NCBI GenBank assembly: GCA_964584785.1
Contig: CAZPBY010000001.1
Coordinates: forward strand, 1 to 64,000
From: JAHFTY01 sp964584785
Lineage (GTDB): Bacteria > Acidobacteriota > Terriglobia > 20CM-2-55-15
Length of the DNA stretch: 64,000 nt
Reading direction: 5' to 3'
In this document: one piece after another, positions 59,640 to 64,000 of the stretch
Numbering within the stretch: position 1 is the first letter of the stretch
How the letters are laid out: each line of letters opens with the position of its first letter
The notes under the pieces: model-generated
What the model saw: only the letters and a program-made list of their open reading frames with translations
Database searches by the model: none
What the model was told of the DNA's origin: nothing
Made by a program: the position numbers and the translations under genes

Positions 59640-61742
59640 CTACCTCAGTTCCGCATTGTGCTTTTGAATGGTCGCGGCGGCATCACGCATCCGCTTGGCT
59701 TCAAGAGCCGGGGCTTTGGCGGCTTCCTTCGCCAGTTCGGCAGCCAGGTTATTGAGCTGCGTTACAGCGGTTCTTCGGGCCGTGCCATTTGAGCTTTCGA
59801 CCTGCTTCATTGCCGCGCTGATGGCATCCGCGCGTTGCTGCGGCAAGGCGCTGTCCCGGGTGAGTTGATCCAGGTAGGCGCGGGCGACAACGAAGCTGGC
59901 GGGCCAGGTGTAATGCGGCTGGCACTGCACGTTCAAATCGCTTGGAGCTCCGCAACCTTCCCGGGTCGCCAGCGCGGCCGCGTCAATCTCGTTTTGCGAG
60001 AGGTCTGCGGTCGGCGTCAACTCGAAGACGTCCAGGCCGCGCGCAATTTCCGAGCCGTAGAGATAGCCATTGTTGTAATAGACCGACCAATAACCACCGA
60101 TGACCAGCTTACTCGCGTCAATCGGACCGCGGTCGAAGTAGGCGATCTCCCTGGCGTGGGCCGAATCGGTGAAATCGAAAACGGTGGCCCCGCCCTGATA
60201 GAAGGCCTGGGCCATGATGTCGCGGCCGGGGACCGGGACCAGACTTCCGTTGTGAGCCACGCAGTTTTCCGTGGCGGTATTCCAGGCCGGCATTTTGAAA
60301 TAACCTTCGAAGTGCATATGACGGGCATCGCCGGAACCCTGGATATTGTAGATCGCGTCGCCTCCCCACATTGGAGGATCGAACGACTGGCACATCGGCT
60401 GGGTGCCGCCGCCCCATTCGTCGGAGAACAGCAGCTTGGTGCCGTCGTTGTTGAAGGTGGCGGAGTGCCAGAACGAAAACGCGGCGTCGGCGACGTCATC
60501 GAGCCGCTTGGGGTGGGCCACGTCGTGGATATCCACCAGCAAACCATTGCCGGAGCAGGCGCCGCCGAGGAGCCCGAAGAAGGGAAAGCTGGTCACATCA
60601 TGGCAGCCGCTGGTCGGGTTGGCGCTGGGTTCGCCGGAGCCCTGTTGCCGGCCATAGAGACCGGCAATCTGGCCGGTGTTGGCATCGGCAAAGAGATAGG
60701 CATGGCTGACCACCGCGGCTTTTTCCGGGTGTGCGAGCGGCACTTTGATCACGTCGATCCCAAAGCTGGACGTGTTGGGCGCCTTGGGATCGGCGACGCA
60801 GCCGGCCTTCTCATCGGCGGAGCGGACAAACGACCCGCCCGAGACGTAGACATAAATATTGTCTTTGTCTTTCGGGTCCACGGCCACCGAATGGGTGTGT
60901 GAGCCGCGGCAGGTCTGCACGGTAGCTACCTGTTGAGGCTTGTTCGGATTGCTGATGTCGAAGATCCGGACACCATACATACGATTGGGATCGGCCGGCG
61001 GCGGCGCGCCACGCCCTTCGCCAGCGGGAGGTGCGGGAGGAGCAGCGCCACCCGCAGCACCATTCGCGCCGATCTCCGCAGCGCCTCGCTGCCCTGGAAC
61101 TGGAGCGGCTCCACCGCCTCCGCGACCGCCGGCGCCCGGAGGTGGTTGCGCGCAATCGGTCCGGCCGTAGCTTTCCACCGACATGAACGCGAGGTTACCC
61201 CATATGGAAATGTCGCCCTGGCCGCCCGGGCAGACGACAATGGTTTTGAGCTTTGCTTCCGACGGCTCGTGGATGTCGTAAAAAATCAACCCGTGGAAGT
61301 TCCCCTGGATGGCCATCTTGCTGTTCGCGCTGAAAGCGAGATCGGAATTGGCGTAGTCGAGACTCCGGCCGTTGGGACTGGGGTTCGGGTCGAACATGCC
61401 CTCCGGTTGCTTGAGCGTGGTCGCCAGCCTCAAGCCCTTCGCGGCCTGCCCTGCGTCATAAAGACCGGGTTTGAGATTTTCGCGCGGATCGGGCTTGTGA
61501 CATGGCACGCCCCGCCCGCCGCGTCCTCCGGCAGGCTCCGCAGTCGTACCTGCCGCCTGAGCGGTCATCTCTTCGGGTGTGCAGGGTTGCGGAATTGCAA
61601 TCTGCCCTGGCGTTGCACCCCGCTGCCCTTGAGCGGCGGGCGCCGGCCCCGCGGCCGGAGTTTGCGCGGTAAATACGGTGGCGGCGGCCGCGCTTAGCAC
61701 AGCGGCGCCGAGAAACAGTCGAATCATGTTGCGCGTCTTCAT
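59640..61742 (-). CDS. LVIVD-repeat exported protein
   Basis: A 700-aa exported protein with a signal peptide (MIRLFLGAAVLSAAAATVFT). After a Pro/Gly/Arg-rich stretch it shows LVIVD-type beta-propeller units (GLIFYDIHEPSEAKLKTIVV, YGVRIFDISNPNKPQQVATV, GLLVDIHDVAHPKRLDDV, GATVFDFTDSAHAREIAYFD), and several histidines and cysteines that could bind metal. A low-complexity insert (GGRGGGGAAPVPGQRGAA and following) splits the second unit. The C-terminal 120 residues are a helical Ala-rich part. The start overlaps the stop of the DUF305 gene (ATGA), so both form one operon with a shared terminator. Function unknown; a surface binding role is inferred. Confidence 0.8.
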   Translation of the reverse strand: MKTRNMIRLFLGAAVLSAAAATVFTAQTPAAGPAPAAQGQRGATPGQIAIPQPCTPEEMTAQAAGTTAEPAGGRGGRGVPCHKPDPRENLKPGLYDAGQAAKGLRLATTLKQPEGMFDPNPSPNGRSLDYANSDLAFSANSKMAIQGNFHGLIFYDIHEPSEAKLKTIVVCPGGQGDISIWGNLAFMSVESYGRTDCAQPPPGAGGRGGGGAAPVPGQRGAAEIGANGAAGGAAPPAPPAGEGRGAPPPADPNRMYGVRIFDISNPNKPQQVATVQTCRGSHTHSVAVDPKDKDNIYVYVSGGSFVRSADEKAGCVADPKAPNTSSFGIDVIKVPLAHPEKAAVVSHAYLFADANTGQIAGLYGRQQGSGEPSANPTSGCHDVTSFPFFGLLGGACSGNGLLVDIHDVAHPKRLDDVADAAFSFWHSATFNNDGTKLLFSDEWGGGTQPMCQSFDPPMWGGDAIYNIQGSGDARHMHFEGYFKMPAWNTATENCVAHNGSLVPVPGRDIMAQAFYQGGATVFDFTDSAHAREIAYFDRGPIDASKLVIGGYWSVYYNNGYLYGSEIARGLDVFELTPTADLSQNEIDAAALATREGCGAPSDLNVQCQPHYTWPASFVVARAYLDQLTRDSALPQQRADAISAAMKQVESSNGTARRTAVTQLNNLAAELAKEAAKAPALEAKRMRDAAATIQKHNAELR

Positions 61743-62452
61743 GGCAGTTCTACAGGCCTCCCCAATAGTCCATACATGCGAACGATTTCCATACGCTGGT
61801 CGTTATCCACGCGGTTCAGGAAGTCAGCGATATTCGGCTCCAGCCCACTGCCTGTCGAGCGCAGGTCGGCCACCATGGTCAACGCGCCCTTGTGGTGCTG
61901 GATCATCCCATTCAGAAACAGCTGGTCAAACTGGCGCCCGCGTGCAGCGTCCAGATTTTTCATCTGCTCGGGCGTGAGCATGCCCGGCATCGCGGCCATG
62001 TCCATGTTGCCCATCATCGCGGAGCCGTCCGCGTGAATCATTGGAACTTCCTGATGCCGGTCGGTGAGCCAGTCCTTCATGGCCTGGATCTCGCCACTCT
62101 GCGAAATCTCGATCTTCTTACCCAGTTCCACCAGCTGCAGCGAGTCCGTGTGGGTAGGAATCATCGCCACCATCAAAAGAGCCTGGTTGTGGTGATGGAT
62201 CATGCCCTGCATGAACTTCGCGTCGGCTTGAGTGAAGTTATTATCGTTAAACGCCGGGACCTTCGAAACCACCGCCGACGCCTGACCGGGTGCACCGGGC
62301 TGCACAATGGCCGGCGCCGCCGGCGCTGCAGCGGCTGTCGTCGACGCTGTCTGCTTGTTCGTGTTATTCGTATCGGAACCGGCACTCCGGCAAGCGCCGC
62401 AGAGTCCGGCGGCGATCGCCAGTCCGAGAATCGAAAGCGGAATTCGGATCAT
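61739..62452 (-). CDS. DUF305 lipoprotein
   Basis: Exported lipoprotein of 237 aa with lipobox LCGAC (cysteine about residue 21) and a linker rich in Ala, Thr and Pro. The DUF305 domain has the family's two metal-ligand-like motifs: FMQGMIHHHNQALLMVAM and FLNGMIQHHKGALTMVADL; a Met-rich loop (MMGNMDMAAMPGM) lies between. DUF305 is a ferritin-like helical fold, often found near copper or oxidative stress genes. ATG 62452 has GGAG five bases upstream; the frame extends further upstream without a better start. It is the first gene of the operon with the LVIVD protein. The exact role is not established. Confidence 0.87.
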   Translation of the reverse strand: MIRIPLSILGLAIAAGLCGACRSAGSDTNNTNKQTASTTAAAAPAAPAIVQPGAPGQASAVVSKVPAFNDNNFTQADAKFMQGMIHHHNQALLMVAMIPTHTDSLQLVELGKKIEISQSGEIQAMKDWLTDRHQEVPMIHADGSAMMGNMDMAAMPGMLTPEQMKNLDAARGRQFDQLFLNGMIQHHKGALTMVADLRSTGSGLEPNIADFLNRVDNDQRMEIVRMYGLLGRPVELP

Positions 62453-62671
62453 AATTCTCCAACCCAGAATATTGACGAGCGGTAGCATACATCCGGCTAC
62501 AGGATGCCGCGAGGAGAGTTTTTCGGGCTGGGCTGCAAGGTGATATGAACCAGCTGTTCCTTATCTCATGTTCATAGCCGCATATTTCAGATTTCATCCG
62601 AAGGGACGCCATTGGCGGCCGGCGTCAAAATGAAATGTTACCGCCACGTGTGCTCGTTAGAAACAGGCAAG

Positions 62672-62763
62672 GTACCCACAGCCCATAGCAGGACTACGTA
62701 GCACCTGATAGGCACCACGGATGCGCAACTAACTACTAAATTACCATGGGTGCTTGTGGGTAC
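62672..62763 (+). repeat. Long imperfect inverted repeat upstream of collagen-like gene
   Basis: GTACCCACA (62672-62680) pairs with TGTGGGTAC (62755-62763), and inside it CCCAT (62682-62686) pairs with ATGGG (62746-62750). It lies in the 413-base stretch between the DUF305 start and the collagen-like gene, which contains no gene. It could be a small element or a regulatory site before the promoter at 62781. Confidence 0.45.
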
Positions 62764-62780
62764 GGGGGACATGCGGTTCA

Positions 62781-62809
62781 TTGACAGAGATTCAGTCGGG
62801 CGCTAGCTT
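62781..62809 (+). promoter_or_regulatory. Candidate promoter of collagen-like gene
   Basis: A perfect TTGACA (62781-62786) is followed after 17 bases by a weak TAGCTT (62804-62809). The gene starts at 62866. Confidence 0.4.
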
Positions 62810-62865
62810 GTTCGCGCGTTTCGAAATTTCTTCGATTTGTATTTCTCCAGGATGGAGGGTGACTG

Positions 62866-63894
62866 ATGCAGCGGATATTCGGCTCCGCAGTTCGATTGGT
62901 CCTGTGGCTTGCATTTGCGGCAGGTACGGTCAATGCGCAAGTTTTTATTAATGTTACCGCAAGTCCTCCAGACGCCGTTCTTGTGACTGGCTCTCTTTTC
63001 ATGAGTACTTCACTGGCACCGACAACTCTTATACTGAATTTTCAAAGGCCACTGTCGGTAAATCCGCAGATTGTCGGGGCAAGCGGATTATTTACGAGTG
63101 TAAGTGTCAGCAGTGATCTAAGTAGCGGTGTTGTTCGAGTCAACCTGCCCGGAGCGGATCTAAATAATGAGTCCGGTTCCTTTAAGCTAACAGGTGTTCC
63201 TCTTCCAGTTGCCGCTTGCGATAAACCTGTGTTGCTGACGTTGAGCACCTTCGCCAATGGCTATGTGATGCCGGGAGTAACGTCGATTGGTACGCCTGTT
63301 CCGGTCCCGATGCTTACCAGTGCTTTTCTGGATACAAATGGAATTCTCCAGGTTCGCGGCACTGGAGCGTTTTGTTCGTTGCCGCGTGTCTCTCTGGGGT
63401 TGATTGAATTGTCTGGTGTCGCGTTCCTGCCAACGAATGACGGCGTAAGCGCCCTTGTTCCGCCGAACATGTCGCCAGGGAGCTATCTGCTGACTCTCCT
63501 CTTCGAATCGGGAGCCACTGCCTTTAACCTTACCATCGGTGCCTTCGGCCCTCGAGGTCCGAAGGGTGACACCGGTTCCCAAGGTCCGCAAGGATTTCAG
63601 GGGCCACCGGGGATTCAAGGGCCGCCGGGACTGTCCGGACACGAAATCGTCGCTGTGGCGCAAACCCTGCCCGCAAGCTCGAATTTTTCGATTGCCGGCT
63701 CCTGTCCGGGTGCGAAGAGGGTCTTGGCCGGTGGGTTGTCGTTGGCTCCGGGCCAGACCTTTGACGATCTAAAACGGGTTCAAATTCTCGAAAGTTATCC
63801 CAGTGCAGCCGGCACGTGGACTATAACAGGGACAAATCAGAACCACCTCAACATGCGCGTGTTTGTGAGCGTCGTATGTGCATTTAGCAATTGA
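62866..63894 (+). CDS. Secreted protein with short collagen-like segment
   Basis: A 342-aa exported protein. ATG 62866 has GGAGGG seven bases upstream and gives a signal peptide (VRLVLWLAFAAGTVNAQ). Residues about 26-225 are beta-rich, with a possible IPT/TIG-like half (GILQVRGTGAFCSLP...GSYLLTLLF). A collagen-like segment of ten G-x-y triplets follows (GPRGPKGDTGSQGPQGFQ and on, about 227-258), then a C-terminal globular domain with two cysteines (SCPGAKRVLAGG...VVCAFSN). Such proteins form triple helices and trimers at the cell surface or outside. The window ends 106 bases after the stop; nothing is recognised there. Confidence 0.8.
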   Translation: MQRIFGSAVRLVLWLAFAAGTVNAQVFINVTASPPDAVLVTGSLFMSTSLAPTTLILNFQRPLSVNPQIVGASGLFTSVSVSSDLSSGVVRVNLPGADLNNESGSFKLTGVPLPVAACDKPVLLTLSTFANGYVMPGVTSIGTPVPVPMLTSAFLDTNGILQVRGTGAFCSLPRVSLGLIELSGVAFLPTNDGVSALVPPNMSPGSYLLTLLFESGATAFNLTIGAFGPRGPKGDTGSQGPQGFQGPPGIQGPPGLSGHEIVAVAQTLPASSNFSIAGSCPGAKRVLAGGLSLAPGQTFDDLKRVQILESYPSAAGTWTITGTNQNHLNMRVFVSVVCAFSN

Positions 63895-64000
63895 GACCGC
63901 ACGAAGACCGATGCGCGTCTGGCAGGAGGCTATTCCGATTGAATGTCAAAGAATTGTGAAACCGCAAGATTTACTAACCTCTCGATAGCTGCGACAGCAT

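Noticed and set aside
62701..62716. ACCTGATAGG near 62703 as a third copy of the regulator box
   Set aside because: It has a shorter spacer and lacks the final AGGT half-site.

Overview
The window looks like a scaffold from an acidobacterium, probably assembled from a metagenome. Two MacB-like permeases of the acidobacterial duplicated orphan permease (ADOP) type occur (one intact, one broken). There is also a large stock of secreted repeat proteins (PKD, cadherin-like, Calx-beta, RTX, post-COAP-1), a propeller-type sensor kinase and a run of 100 N inside a tandem repeat. The taxonomic statement is inference from gene content; no rRNA gene or complete tRNA gene is present.

Layout. 0.2-4.7 kb: an orphan soxC-soxD-like sulfite dehydrogenase pair (minus strand), a DUF6178 protein, and a small overlapping gene pair with a nucleotidyltransferase-like member. 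4.7-24.0 kb: a probable regulatory unit in which a sensor histidine kinase and a NarL/LuxR response regulator lie directly before a 4,980-residue RTX protein. The same 17-bp palindromic box occurs just before the regulator and again before the giant gene. 24.1-27.5 kb: a transposon graveyard, with an ISKra4-type element carrying several single-base frameshifts, split by an IS630-type element whose TA target duplication and inverted repeats are visible, followed by an IS4-type scrap and a decayed ORF of short repeats. 27.9-44.8 kb: a second giant gene (at least about 5,700 residues) with two separate zinc-protease motifs, beta-helix, Calx-beta, DUF11, DUF4394, cadherin-like, PKD and RTX parts; the sequence gap falls in its 369-bp repeat array. 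44.9-50.7 kb: a conserved hypothetical gene, a secreted amidohydrolase, a MntA/HepT-type pair, an intact ADOP permease and a VapBC-type pair. 50.7-52.7 kb: a second junkyard, where a broken ADOP gene is joined to the 3' end of a cadherin-like/post-COAP-1 gene, with a CusA-type efflux pump tail beside it. 52.6-64.0 kb: a Tat-exported amine oxidase, a C39-like/PD40/PKD secreted protein, an LVIVD-repeat plus DUF305 operon, and a small collagen-like secreted protein.

Theme. Most intact genes encode exported proteins. The two giants both start with a LEPR-XLL-type motif (EPLEQRLLLDA and LETLEDRCLLSG), so they probably share an export or anchoring route. The kinase-regulator pair is the best candidate for controlling the first giant. 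Mobile-element decay lies between the two giants, and recombination scars flank the third large repeat gene.
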